Made by a program: the position numbers and the translations under genes
Notes under the pieces: model-generated
The model's input: only the letters and a program-made list of their open reading frames with translations
What the model was told of the DNA's origin: nothing
Databases searched by the model: none
Source of the DNA: JBEEFP01 sp041166085
GTDB taxonomy: Bacteria > Actinomycetota > Acidimicrobiia > Acidimicrobiales > JAFATL01
Reading direction: 5' to 3'
DNA length: 64,000 bases
Assembly (NCBI GenBank): GCA_041166085.1
Contig: JBEEFP010000074.1
Span: forward strand, 6,062 to 70,061
In this document: positions 1-7,972 of the stretch, in pieces
How the letters are laid out: every line of letters begins with the position of its first letter
Numbering within the stretch: position 1 is the stretch's first letter

Positions 1-1119
1 ATCATGGGCTCGACGGTCGACGAGCTTCTCGCCCGCCCTGTCCTGGACTTCTTCGAGCCCGACGAACTGCCGCTCGTCAGAGAGCGCACGACGCAGGTGC
101 GCGCGGGCCAGCGTCTCCACTTCACCCAGAAGCTGCGGCGGGTCGACGGGTCCACGTTCCTGGCCGGCATCGACACCACGCCGCTGCTCAACCAAGCCGG
201 TCGCTACGAGGGCGCAGTCTCGATGGTGGAGGACGTCACCGCACGCGAGCAGGCCGACGTCCTCGCTCGGCTCCAGACGACGGTGCTGGACAACGTCGAG
301 GAAGCCATCGCCACCGGCACCCCGGACGGCAGGATCGTCTACATCAATGCCGTCGCGGAACGCCTGCTCGGCTGGCGGTTGGCCGATGTCAAGGGCCGCG
401 ACGCCCGAGAGCTCTTCGCGGGCAAGGACTCGATGGCGGAGGCAGGCCGCATCCACGCCTCGATCCGCAGCGGGGAGCGGTACGGGGGCAGGCTGAAGAT
501 GTTCCGGCACGACGGCAGCCAGTTCGTGGCCCGGCTGACGGCCGCGCCCGTCTTCGACGAGCGCGGCCTGGTCGTCGGCCTTGTCGGCGTGATTCGTGAC
601 GAGACCGAGCGAGACCGCACCGAGGGCGATCTGCAGGCGCGCGAGCTCCAGGCCGAGACCCTCGCGCTGCTCGGCAGCCAAGCCCTGCGGCAGCGGGCGG
701 ATCCGAGCGGCGGCGAGGCGCTGATCCTGACCGAGGTGCTCGAGGCGACTCGCCGGGTGCTCGGCGGCGACCAGTCCGTCGTCCTCGACGTCATCGGCGG
801 AAGCGACGATCTCCAGGTTCGAGCCGGTGCTCCCCGCATGGAGAAGCTGTTCACCGTCCCCGCGGGAAGCCGCTCCTTCCCCGGGTACGTCGCCCTGGCT
901 CGCAAGGCCGTCGTCGTGGGGGACATGCGACTCGACCGGCGCTTCGACAGGTGGCCGGGGAGCACCACCGTGTCCGCCGTGGGCGCGCCCATCTTCGGAC
1001 CCGAGGGCATATGCGGAGTGCTCGGGGTCGCGAGCCCGAATCCAGATGTGTTCGACCCGACCGCCGGCCACTTCGTCCAGGGCATGGCCAACATCATCGG
1101 TACATCACGCCTCGCGTAG
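1..1119 (+). CDS. PAS-PAS-GAF sensory protein, 5' end outside the window
   Basis: Signal-sensing protein of the PAS/GAF class, cytoplasmic as far as visible. The reading frame is open to the window edge, and the first residues (MGSTVDELLARPVLDF) match the middle of a PAS fold, so the true start lies upstream. Visible order: remainder of PAS 1 (about 1-80, ending in the PAC-like EDVTAREQA), complete PAS 2 (about 88-205, with AERLLGW and the PAC tail GVIRDETERDR), then a GAF-like domain (about 215-371, with VGAPIFGPEGICGVLGV). There is no GGDEF, EAL, kinase or output domain after the GAF, so output must lie in the missing N-terminal part or in a partner. It ends 18 bases before the convergent apbE. 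Confidence 0.8.
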   Translation: MMGSTVDELLARPVLDFFEPDELPLVRERTTQVRAGQRLHFTQKLRRVDGSTFLAGIDTTPLLNQAGRYEGAVSMVEDVTAREQADVLARLQTTVLDNVEEAIATGTPDGRIVYINAVAERLLGWRLADVKGRDARELFAGKDSMAEAGRIHASIRSGERYGGRLKMFRHDGSQFVARLTAAPVFDERGLVVGLVGVIRDETERDRTEGDLQARELQAETLALLGSQALRQRADPSGGEALILTEVLEATRRVLGGDQSVVLDVIGGSDDLQVRAGAPRMEKLFTVPAGSRSFPGYVALARKAVVVGDMRLDRRFDRWPGSTTVSAVGAPIFGPEGICGVLGVASPNPDVFDPTAGHFVQGMANIIGTSRLA

Positions 1120-1125
1120 GCGAGA

Positions 1126-1142
1126 CCTGACCGTTCGTCAGG
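1126..1142. terminator. Convergent-gene hairpin
   Basis: Inverted repeat CCTGAC-N5-GTCAGG between the ends of the PAS/GAF gene and apbE, overlapping the apbE stop codon. It has no T-tract. It probably acts as a bidirectional terminator of the actinobacterial type that lacks a U-tail. Confidence 0.45.
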
Positions 1143-1908
1143 CGGCTCGTGTCGGCAAGCCGGTCGCGTTGGCCGCGAAGCCCGGGCTCCACCACGCCCC
1201 GCCACCCGCGTCGACGATGAAGCCCTCGTAGTTCGCGAGCGACTCGATCCACGCAGGGGCGAGGCACGGGCCCATGGCCAGGGCGGCGGTCGCAAAGGCG
1301 TCGGCCAGGCCGAGGTCGGGCCCCACGATGGTCACCGCCGCCAGGTCGAGAGCCGCCGCGCCAGTGTGAGGATCGACGACGTGGCAGCCCCGTTCGTAGG
1401 TGCCGGACGTGGCGACCGCGCCGTCGCCCACCGTGACCGACGCAGTGAGCTCGCCGCCGAGGAAGGGGTGAGCGACGCCGACCGACCACGGTGGCGCGCC
1501 GACGGGGGTGCGGACTCGCACGTCGCCCCCGGCACTGATCGCGTGATGGGGTGCTCCCATGGCAGCCAGGCGCCGGGACGCGACCTCGGCCGACCACCCC
1601 TTCACGTACCCGCACGGGTCGAGCGGCCAGCGAGGGTCGGCCGTGACGTCGAAGAAGCCGTCACTCGCGCGCCGGACGTCCTCGCACGTGGCCAGCACGT
1701 CCGCCACCTCGACCGGGCACTCGATGAGTGCGAGGTCACCCCGGCCGAGACGCGAGATGGCACTGTCGGCGCGATAGGGGCTGAAGACCTCGTCGACCCA
1801 ACGGAACCACGCGAAGACCTCGTCCAGCGCATCATCCGGGCACGTCCCCCGCACCGCCACGCTGATCACGGTGCCCATGACCTCCTCGGCTCTCTGCTGC
1901 TGGTCCAC
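1138..1908 (-). CDS. apbE: ApbE-family FAD:protein FMN transferase
   Basis: Transfers FMN from FAD onto a Ser/Thr of an extracytosolic flavoprotein. At 256 aa it is shorter than the usual 300-350 aa lipoprotein form and shows no signal peptide. Family landmarks are present: EEVMGTVISVAV at the N terminus, FSPYRADSAISRL (FAD pocket), GGFFDVTADP-like DGFFDVTAD, CGYVKGW, the SAGGD Mg-binding motif, ATSGTYERG, HVVDPHTG and the ADAFATAALAMG helix. It is the last gene of a three-gene operon and starts 2 bases after the stop of the FMN_bind gene, which is the obvious substrate. The lack of an export signal raises the question whether flavinylation occurs before export or whether the start is mis-set; no better upstream start exists because the preceding gene abuts it. 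Confidence 0.92.
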   Translation of the reverse strand: MDQQQRAEEVMGTVISVAVRGTCPDDALDEVFAWFRWVDEVFSPYRADSAISRLGRGDLALIECPVEVADVLATCEDVRRASDGFFDVTADPRWPLDPCGYVKGWSAEVASRRLAAMGAPHHAISAGGDVRVRTPVGAPPWSVGVAHPFLGGELTASVTVGDGAVATSGTYERGCHVVDPHTGAAALDLAAVTIVGPDLGLADAFATAALAMGPCLAPAWIESLANYEGFIVDAGGGAWWSPGFAANATGLPTRAA

Positions 1909-1910
1909 GG

Positions 1911-2390
1911 TCAGCGGGGGAGTCGGTCGAGCGCCGACTGCACCGACTGGGCGTAGCTCTGACTGGTGTAGGTCGCGCCCGACACGATGTGGATCGACGC
2001 GCTCTGCGCCTGGAGCACCTCGATGCGAAGGCGCGGACCGGCGACCTGGCTGATGTAGGCCGAGCGCTGCCGATCCTGCGGCAGGGTCAACGCCTGCACA
2101 TCGGTGATGCGACCGCCCTGGACCACCAGGCGGACCTGCACGTCGCCGAAGCGATTCGTGACGTCGGCGCCGTCGACCACCCTGGGCCCTGCCGTGGTCG
2201 ACGGCGCGCGCGTGGTCGGGGCTGCGCGCCGCGTCGTGGTGGGCGGGGTCGTGGTGGTGTCGACACTGGCAGGCGGCTGGGCCGTCGTGTCCACCGTTGC
2301 GAGCCGTCCCGGCGGCGGCCCCGACTTGTAGTGCAGCAGGCCGAACAGGCCGGCCATGGTGCCGGCGATGGCCATTACAGCGCGACGCAC
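1911..2390 (-). CDS. Membrane-anchored FMN-binding (FMN_bind) domain protein
   Basis: Extracytosolic electron carrier that receives a covalently bound FMN from ApbE. The 159-aa protein has an N-terminal hydrophobic segment (about 4-20, MAIAGTMAGLFGLLHY), a Thr/Pro-rich linker (about 33-70) and a compact FMN_bind domain (about 72-158). The flavin attachment motif SGAT is at 137-140, with Thr140 as the predicted FMN ester site. It lies 20 bases downstream of a ferric-reductase-like membrane flavoprotein and 2 bases upstream of apbE. This arrangement is known from flavinylated extracytosolic electron-transfer systems. The terminal acceptor is not evident from the sequence. Confidence 0.88.
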   Translation of the reverse strand: MRRAVMAIAGTMAGLFGLLHYKSGPPPGRLATVDTTAQPPASVDTTTTPPTTTRRAAPTTRAPSTTAGPRVVDGADVTNRFGDVQVRLVVQGGRITDVQALTLPQDRQRSAYISQVAGPRLRIEVLQAQSASIHIVSGATYTSQSYAQSVQSALDRLPR

Positions 2391-2409
2391 GACGTCCTCC
2401 TCATGCTCC

Positions 2410-3786
2410 TCATAGCGCGAAGTCCTCGGTGTGGATCTGCGAACGCGGCACGCCCGCGCCGCGCAGCCCGCGCAGCGCGGCCTCGGTCATCCCCGGAGGA
2501 CCACAGACGAACACGTCGTGGTCGCGTAGCTCGGACACGGTGCGCGTCAGCGTCTTGGGGGCGAAGGGATCGGGCCGCATCGTGCGAGGACCGACGGAGT
2601 ACTTCACGGACGCCCCCTTGCTCGCAGCGATGTCCTCGAGCTCATGTGAGAGGACGAGGTCGCGCTTGTGGCTGGCGCGGTAGAGGAGGGTGAGGTCGCC
2701 GGGCCGAGCGGGGAGCGCCTCGAACAGCGCGCGCAGCGGCGTGATCCCGATCCCGCCGGCGATGAGCAGCACCTTGTGGCGCCGGCGACGGAGCTCGGTG
2801 AGGGCGCCGTACGGGCCTTCGGCCAGCACGCGGGTGCCCGGTCGCAGTTCGCGCAGATTGGCCGAGTGGTCGCCCAGGTGCTTGACGGTGATCCGCAGGT
2901 GCTCGCCGTCGGGGACGGCCGACAGGCTGTACGGGTGGGACTGCCACCACTCGCCCCGGGTCAGGAAGCGCCACCGGAAGTGCTGTCCGGCGTCGGCGAC
3001 CAGCTCGTCGAGGTGGTGGCCGGTCACGTACACCGAGACGTGGCGCGGACCTTCGCGCACCACCTTGGTGACCCAGAGGCGATGGCGGAACGATGACCGG
3101 AGCGGCATGCCGACCCGCCACACGAGCACGACAGCCGCCACGACGACGAACATGGCGCACCAGAGCCAGCGTGTGGCGATGTGGGTCGCGAAGTCGTCGC
3201 CCGTCGCCAGCTGGTGGGCAAAGGAGAGCACGAGGGCCAGGTACGTGTAGAGGTGCACGAAGTACCACGTCTCGTAGCGCAGCCGAGCCCGTATCCATCT
3301 CGCTGACATGACGCCGATGGCGATGAGCATCCCCAGGCCGACCGTCGCCATGAGGACGTCGGGGTAGTGCAGCACGACGGCGCGCGTCTCCGCGAGAACG
3401 CTGATGCGGTCGTTGCGCGCGTACCCCAGCACGATGAGGACGGCGTGGGCGGACAGCAGCGTCACGGTGTATTCGCCGAGGCGGCGATGCCACAGGGCCA
3501 ACCGGTCGGTGCCGATGGCGCGGTCGAGCCAGGGGAGGCGAGCCATCAGCGTCACCTCGACCACCGCGAGGTACGTGCCCACCAGACCGGTGATGCGGCC
3601 GGCGCCGGTGAGCTGGTCGCCCAGCGTCCCCAGCGATCCCGCCGGTGTGTCGAGCCACCACGCGCCGACGACGATCAACCCGACGGCCACCACGACGGCC
3701 AGCACGACCCCCTCACGCGTCCGCGCGGGAAGGCCCGCGAGGGAGCGGAGAGGTTGCCCGACAGGCGCGGAGACGGCTCGTGCCAC
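2410..3786 (-). CDS. Ferric-reductase-like transmembrane oxidoreductase (FAD/NAD(P)-binding)
   Basis: Moves electrons from cytosolic NAD(P)H through FAD and membrane haems to an outside acceptor. The N-terminal half is a multi-helix ferric-reductase-like membrane domain with His pairs in two helices (HRRLGEYTVTLLSAH and HLYTYLALVLSFAH), likely haem ligands. The C-terminal half is an FNR-like module: HPYSLS for FAD, GGIGITPL for NAD(P), and the terminal VFVCGPPGM and TEDF. I chose the GTG at 3786 because a -35/-10 promoter lies at 3841-3846/3819-3824; longer starts (up to 3936) would precede that promoter. It is first in the operon with FMN_bind and apbE, so the FMN_bind protein is the probable electron acceptor. 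Confidence 0.85.
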   Translation of the reverse strand: MARAVSAPVGQPLRSLAGLPARTREGVVLAVVVAVGLIVVGAWWLDTPAGSLGTLGDQLTGAGRITGLVGTYLAVVEVTLMARLPWLDRAIGTDRLALWHRRLGEYTVTLLSAHAVLIVLGYARNDRISVLAETRAVVLHYPDVLMATVGLGMLIAIGVMSARWIRARLRYETWYFVHLYTYLALVLSFAHQLATGDDFATHIATRWLWCAMFVVVAAVVLVWRVGMPLRSSFRHRLWVTKVVREGPRHVSVYVTGHHLDELVADAGQHFRWRFLTRGEWWQSHPYSLSAVPDGEHLRITVKHLGDHSANLRELRPGTRVLAEGPYGALTELRRRRHKVLLIAGGIGITPLRALFEALPARPGDLTLLYRASHKRDLVLSHELEDIAASKGASVKYSVGPRTMRPDPFAPKTLTRTVSELRDHDVFVCGPPGMTEAALRGLRGAGVPRSQIHTEDFAL

Positions 3787-3818
3787 GGAAGCAACCGTGC
3801 CAGGCGATCCTGAAAGCG

Positions 3819-3859
3819 ACCGTAGAACCGGGCAAAGAAACGGCAAAGTTTCGCCGTTT
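3819..3859 (-). promoter_or_regulatory. Promoter and putative operator of the flavin-transfer operon
   Basis: On the minus strand, -35 TTGCCG (3846-3841), a 16-base spacer and -10 TACGGT (3824-3819). A perfect inverted repeat AAACGGC-N8-GCCGTTT (3838-3859) covers the -35 box, as expected for a repressor site. The regulator is unknown. Confidence 0.55.
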
Positions 3860-3915
3860 GCCAGACTTTGCGAGCGCTTAACCGTCGGTTGGTGCGGCGT
3901 TGACGCCCCCATCCC

Positions 3916-3921
3916 TAGGGT
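3916..3921 (+). promoter_or_regulatory. -10 element, leaderless (gene at 3929)
   Basis: TAGGGT ends 7 bases before the ATG at 3929. This spacing places the transcription start at or next to the start codon. Confidence 0.5.
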
Positions 3922-3928
3922 CCGGTTC

Positions 3929-4360
3929 ATGCGCAATGACCCGTCTCTTCTTCATCACCGCGTCATCACCCGGGCCGTTGGGGTGCTGGGCCTCCTCGGG
4001 GTCTCGCTCATCCATCTCATCGATCTGCCCGGCAAGTTCCACGAGGTGCCGTACCTGGGCGTCGCCTACCTCGCCCTCATCCTGGCCACGGTGGCCACGG
4101 CTGCGGTCCTCATCCGCCACGACAGCCGCAGGGCATGGGTCGCGGCCCTGGTGCTCGCCGGTGCGACGTTCGCCGGGTACGCCGTCAGCCGCACGACGGG
4201 TCTCCCCTCCGCCACCGACGACGTCGGCAACTGGTTCGAGGCACTCGGCCTCGCGTCACTGTTCGTCGAGGCGTGCGTCGTGGTCGTCAGCGCCTACGCG
4301 CTGCAGACGCCCGCCACCGCCGAGCTCGTCGAGGAGATGGAGCACGCGCGCGCTGCGTGA
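3929..4360 (+). CDS. Small four-helix membrane protein, function unknown
   Basis: A 143-aa protein that I do not recognise. It has about four hydrophobic segments (roughly 15-28, 40-60, 66-85, 105-122) with short loops and a polar C-terminal tail (TAELVEEMEHARAA). The start is supported by a TAGGGT -10 hexamer 7 bases upstream. Divergent from the ferric-reductase operon and 27 bases ahead of a response regulator gene that has its own -10 element. It could take part in the neighbouring membrane redox or sensing system, but nothing in the sequence proves it. Confidence 0.75.
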   Translation: MRNDPSLLHHRVITRAVGVLGLLGVSLIHLIDLPGKFHEVPYLGVAYLALILATVATAAVLIRHDSRRAWVAALVLAGATFAGYAVSRTTGLPSATDDVGNWFEALGLASLFVEACVVVVSAYALQTPATAELVEEMEHARAA

Positions 4361-4373
4361 GTCGTGGCGGCCA

Positions 4374-4379
4374 TAGCCT
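4374..4379 (+). promoter_or_regulatory. -10 element, leaderless (response regulator)
   Basis: TAGCCT ends 8 bases before the ATG at 4388. It supports that ATG over an in-frame start 24 bases upstream. Confidence 0.5.
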
Positions 4380-4387
4380 GCCGATGC

Positions 4388-5056
4388 ATGCCGCGGGTGC
4401 TCGTGGTCGAGGACGACGAACCCATCGCCGAGCCACTCGTGCGAGCCCTGCGCCGGGACGGCCATGACGCCACCTGGGCGAGCACCGGCGCCCAGGGCCT
4501 CGAGATGGCCGGAGCAGAGGAGTTCGACCTCGTCGTGCTCGACCTCGGGCTGCCGGACATGGACGGCATCGACGTGTGCCGTCGATTGCGCAGCGCCGAC
4601 AGCGAGTTGCCCATCCTCGTCCTCACGGCGCGGGGCGAGGAGCTGGACACGATCGTCGGGCTCGACGCAGGGGCGGACGACTACGTCACCAAGCCGTTCC
4701 GCCTGGGCGAGCTCCTGGCCCGAGTGCGGGCCCAACTCCGGCGGCGCCCCGACGGTCTCATTACGGCTGGTGACGTCCGCATCGACCCCGCCGCCCGCCG
4801 TGCATGGCGCAGCGACGTCGAGCTCAACCTGACGCCGAAGGAGTTCGATCTCCTCGCGCTGCTGGTGCGGGAAGCCGGCTCGGTGGTGGCGCGGGAGCGC
4901 ATCATGGAGCGCGTGTGGGACGAGCACTGGTTCGGATCGACCAAGACGCTCGACGTGCATGTGTCCTGGCTGCGCCGGAAGCTCGGCGACGATCCCGTCT
5001 CGCCGCGCTACATCTCGACGGTGCGCGGTGTCGGCTTCCGGTTCGAGCTGAGCTGA
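4388..5056 (+). CDS. OmpR/PhoB-family response regulator
   Basis: Cytosolic transcription regulator, 222 aa. The receiver domain (about 3-115) has acidic residues D10/D11, phosphoacceptor Asp52 (VVLDLGLPD), T80 (VLTAR) and Lys102 (YVTKPF). The C-terminal winged helix (about 125-220) is of the OmpR type: LTPKEFDLLALLV, RERIMERVW, TKTLDVHVSWLRRKLGDD and ISTVRGVGFRFEL. The ATG at 4388 gives the typical start MPRVLVVEDD and fits the leaderless -10 signal. It is followed after 3 bases by its histidine kinase. Target genes cannot be told from the sequence. Confidence 0.96.
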   Translation: MPRVLVVEDDEPIAEPLVRALRRDGHDATWASTGAQGLEMAGAEEFDLVVLDLGLPDMDGIDVCRRLRSADSELPILVLTARGEELDTIVGLDAGADDYVTKPFRLGELLARVRAQLRRRPDGLITAGDVRIDPAARRAWRSDVELNLTPKEFDLLALLVREAGSVVARERIMERVWDEHWFGSTKTLDVHVSWLRRKLGDDPVSPRYISTVRGVGFRFELS

Positions 5057-5059
5057 GCC

Positions 5060-6319
5060 GTGCGCAAGCGCATCGTGCTCGCGACCCTTGGCGTCGCCAT
5101 GGCCGGCATCCTCGTGCTGGGTGTCCCGCTCGCCATCGCCGCCCGGCGGGTGGTGCGCAACGACGCGCTCCGCCGTCTCGACCGCCAGGCCGACGCGGTC
5201 GGGTTCGCCATCGACGACGACATCGAAGCGGGGCGTCCCGTCGAGGTCGTCAAGCTCGACCATTTCGTCGAGGGCACCCGCTACGTCGAAGTCGTCGACG
5301 CGCACGGGAAGCGGACGACGGCCGGTCATCCGGTCGCGGGCCGCTCCCTGACCGCCGCCATCACACTGCCCGATGGCGTCCGCGTGCACGTCACCGAGCC
5401 GGTGCGTGCAACCGACCGGCGGGCGCTCGCGGCGGTGATGGTCGTCGCGTTGTTCGGTTTCGGCGGCCTCGTGGCAGCGGGGGTGCTGGCCCTGCTCGTC
5501 GTGAGGCGCGTGAGCCGGCCCCTCGACGAGCTGGCCGACGCGTCCCGCCGGCTGGGCGCCGGTGACTTCTCCGTTCGCGTCCGACGGCACGGCTTACCGG
5601 AAACGGATGCAGTGGCGGACGCTCTCAACGAGGGCGCACAGCGGATCGAGCGGCTGGTCGAGGCCGAGCGGCAGTTCTCGGCCAACGCGTCGCATCAGCT
5701 CCGCACGCCGCTGACCGCGCTGAGCCTGCGGCTCGAGGAGCTGACCGCGCACACCGATCCCGCCGTCCGCGTCGAGGCGACCGCCGCCCTGGCCCAAGCC
5801 GACCGACTGGGGACGACGGTCGATGAGCTCCTCGCGCTGGCGCGGGGTGAGCCGGTGGCGCAGGGTCGGCCCGTCGACCTGGCGGCGCTCGTCCGCGATC
5901 GGCGGGCGGGATGGGCCGAGGCGTTCACGGCCGCAGGCCGATCGCTCACCGCTCCGCCGGGGGAGCAGGTGTGGGCGACGGCGTCGCCGGCCGCGCTGGC
6001 CCAAGCCGTCGACGTCCTCCTCGACAATGCGCTCCGCCACGGAGATGGTGAGGCGACGATCTCCGCCGCCACCCACGAGGGGTACGCGGAGATACGGGTG
6101 AGCGACGACGGCGACGGCATCGCCAGCGGTCGCGAGCAGGTCATCTTCGAGCGCAACGTCTCCCTGGAGGGGGGCACCGGGGTCGGCTTGGCACTCGCGC
6201 GTGCCCTCGTCGAGTCCCAGGGAGGTCGGGTCGACCTGGTCCGCGCGCGACCTCCGAGCTTCCGCATCCTGTTCCCCGGTCGCTCCGGATCGGGAGCACC
6301 GGCTGACCGCGCCCCGTGA
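5060..6319 (+). CDS. Sensor histidine kinase partner of the OmpR-type regulator
   Basis: Membrane sensor kinase, 419 aa. Two transmembrane segments (about 5-27 and 121-148) enclose a short extracytosolic sensor region of about 90 residues. Then come a HAMP domain (about 149-200), a dimerisation/phosphoacceptor domain with His212 in FSANASHQLRTPLTAL, and a HATPase domain with N box LDNALRHG (Asn323), G1 SDDGDGI and G2 GGTGVGLALA. It starts with GTG 3 bases after the regulator stop codon, so the two are co-transcribed and form a cognate pair. The small sensor loop has no recognisable ligand motif. Confidence 0.95.
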   Translation: MRKRIVLATLGVAMAGILVLGVPLAIAARRVVRNDALRRLDRQADAVGFAIDDDIEAGRPVEVVKLDHFVEGTRYVEVVDAHGKRTTAGHPVAGRSLTAAITLPDGVRVHVTEPVRATDRRALAAVMVVALFGFGGLVAAGVLALLVVRRVSRPLDELADASRRLGAGDFSVRVRRHGLPETDAVADALNEGAQRIERLVEAERQFSANASHQLRTPLTALSLRLEELTAHTDPAVRVEATAALAQADRLGTTVDELLALARGEPVAQGRPVDLAALVRDRRAGWAEAFTAAGRSLTAPPGEQVWATASPAALAQAVDVLLDNALRHGDGEATISAATHEGYAEIRVSDDGDGIASGREQVIFERNVSLEGGTGVGLALARALVESQGGRVDLVRARPPSFRILFPGRSGSGAPADRAP

Positions 6320-6402
6320 GCGCGCAGGCCCTTCTGCACCCTCCGTCCCCCCCACTCAGGCGCGTGTCCGCCTAGTGTCTGGTCGCTCGGACGGGAGGAC
6401 AG

Positions 6403-7956
6403 TTGCGCGAAACGGGGGCGGTGGCACGGTGGGCGAGGGGACTGACGCTCGCGTTCCTCGCCGCCTTCGGGCTGGTCGTGTTGAGCGCGGGCGCGGCCTC
6501 GGCCGTCACCGCCAAGCCCACGGCCCGCAACGGCACCAGCTCCGTGGTGCAGTCCAAGTCCACGTCAGTCGTGTCGTCCTCGAGCAGCACGAGCCGAATC
6601 TCCGGCGGCACGACGACGCTCGACAGCGGGTCGGCGAACACCTCGGCTCGCCCGAAGGGCGGCAAACTGCAGCAAGCGCAGGCCCTCACGCTGGCGCGTA
6701 CCCGTACCAGCAGCGGGGGCGACATCGGTCCGGCGCCCAAGTCAGGCAAGCCGGACTCGATCGAAGCCGCACCCACCGCCGACCCGTCGCCGGCCGTCAC
6801 CACCGCTGATCCGGCGGCTTCGGGCAAGGCCAGCGCTTCGAAGCCGTCGGGCACGGTCACGACCCACGGCGAGGGCGTGCCCGCCGAGTGTCCAGCGGGT
6901 CAGTTCGACACAGGCGACGGATGTGCGCCGTGCAACCCCGACGCCGGCGGCGGCGGCGTCTCTACGCAAGCGTGCGGGAAGGGCGACTGCCCGCAGGGAC
7001 AGCAACCGGCGCCCGACGGCCAGGGCTGCATCCCGAAGAAGTGCGCGAGCGGGGAGTTCGGCACGCCGCCCGACTGTTCGCCGTGCAACCCGGAGAGCGG
7101 GGGGGTCACAGCCGACGCCACCCGCTCTTGCAAGCCCGACGAATGCCCACCCGGTCAGGGGCCGGTCGCCGACGGTCAGGGCTGCGCGCCCGAGTGCTCG
7201 ACCGGCGAGTTCGGCACTCCCGGCGCCTGTCAGGCGTGCAATCCGGACGGGGGCGGTGGCCCCGCGGCGGACGCGACGCGCTCGTGTGGCCCCGACGAGT
7301 GTCCACCCGACCAGGTGCCGGCGGCCGACGGCCAGGGCTGTGTGCCTGACACGTGCCCGAGGGGCGAGCAGGGCACCCCACCAGATTGCAAGCCCAAGAA
7401 GCACGACCCGAAGCCGCCTGACAACAACCCGCCGGACAACCCCAATCCGCCGGACAACCCGAACCCGCCGGACAACCCGAACCCGCCGAACAGCGGCAAC
7501 CCGCCGACGTTCCCCGACATCCCGGTCGATCTCCCGGTCGTGTCCGTCGGGCCGACGTCAGCTGGACCGCCTGGTCCCACGGGACCGACCGCACCGACCG
7601 GCGCGTCAGGCCCGCTCGGGTCAGCTGGACCCACAGGCGGCACGGGCGGGCCGGCCAGCGTGCTGGGGGCCAGCCTCGGCGTCCCCGCCTTCGTGCCCGC
7701 CGGGTTCACCACGCCTGCGGTGACGGTGGCTGCGCCCGTGCCCGCCACCACGACCACCGTCCCGCCGACGACCACCACCACAGGCGACGTGGCCGCGCCG
7801 TTCAAGCGGACGGGATCGAGCGGCGTGTCGCTCGGCTTCGCCCTGGGCTGGTCTGCGCTGGCGTTCGTGCTCGCCGCCATCATCTTCTTCGTCCTCTGGC
7901 GGCGCCGCAGGGACGTGGACGAGGAAGACGACGACGAGGCGTACGGCACCGCCTGA
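6403..7956 (+). CDS. Secreted Cys-rich, Pro-rich and collagen-like surface protein with C-terminal membrane anchor
   Basis: A 517-aa cell-surface protein of unknown function. Order: signal peptide (about 10-35); Ser/Thr-rich stretch; Cys-rich region (163-329) of three units of about 51 residues with six Cys each (e.g. 163, 174, 177, 191, 196, 209) plus a fourth partial unit; a tandem PPDNPN region (about 338-362); a Gly-X-Y collagen-like stretch (about 388-418, GPPGPTGPTAPTG); a Thr-rich stalk; a transmembrane helix (about 478-502); and RRRR with an acidic tail. TTG start at 6403 with GGGAGGA about 5 bases upstream; a possible -10 TAGTGT lies about 30 bases upstream. The repeated CNPD/E..GG and DGQGC patterns resemble short disulfide-bonded modules. 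Confidence 0.82.
   Translation: MRETGAVARWARGLTLAFLAAFGLVVLSAGAASAVTAKPTARNGTSSVVQSKSTSVVSSSSSTSRISGGTTTLDSGSANTSARPKGGKLQQAQALTLARTRTSSGGDIGPAPKSGKPDSIEAAPTADPSPAVTTADPAASGKASASKPSGTVTTHGEGVPAECPAGQFDTGDGCAPCNPDAGGGGVSTQACGKGDCPQGQQPAPDGQGCIPKKCASGEFGTPPDCSPCNPESGGVTADATRSCKPDECPPGQGPVADGQGCAPECSTGEFGTPGACQACNPDGGGGPAADATRSCGPDECPPDQVPAADGQGCVPDTCPRGEQGTPPDCKPKKHDPKPPDNNPPDNPNPPDNPNPPDNPNPPNSGNPPTFPDIPVDLPVVSVGPTSAGPPGPTGPTAPTGASGPLGSAGPTGGTGGPASVLGASLGVPAFVPAGFTTPAVTVAAPVPATTTTVPPTTTTTGDVAAPFKRTGSSGVSLGFALGWSALAFVLAAIIFFVLWRRRRDVDEEDDDEAYGTA
7426..7492 (+). repeat. 18-base tandem repeat inside the surface protein gene
   Basis: Between three and four near-identical 18-base units coding PPDNPN. 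The only differences are a few third-base changes such as aatccg versus aacccg. Low-complexity coding repeat, likely length-variable between strains. Confidence 0.8.
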
Positions 7957-7960
7957 TCGG

Positions 7961-7966
7961 TAGCCT
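7961..7966 (+). promoter_or_regulatory. -10 element, leaderless (dioxygenase)
   Basis: TAGCCT ends 6 bases before the ATG at 7973. Confidence 0.5.
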
Positions 7967-7972
7967 CGGCGC

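Noticed and set aside
3787..3936. Longer start (ATG 3936) for the ferric-reductase-like protein
   Set aside because: It would place the coding start upstream of the -35/-10 pair and over the promoter of the divergent gene. The extra residues are not membrane- or cofactor-related.
7800..7900. KRTG before the last helix of the Cys-rich protein as a sorting signal
   Set aside because: No LPXTG or LAXTG form; a membrane anchor explains the helix and RRRR.
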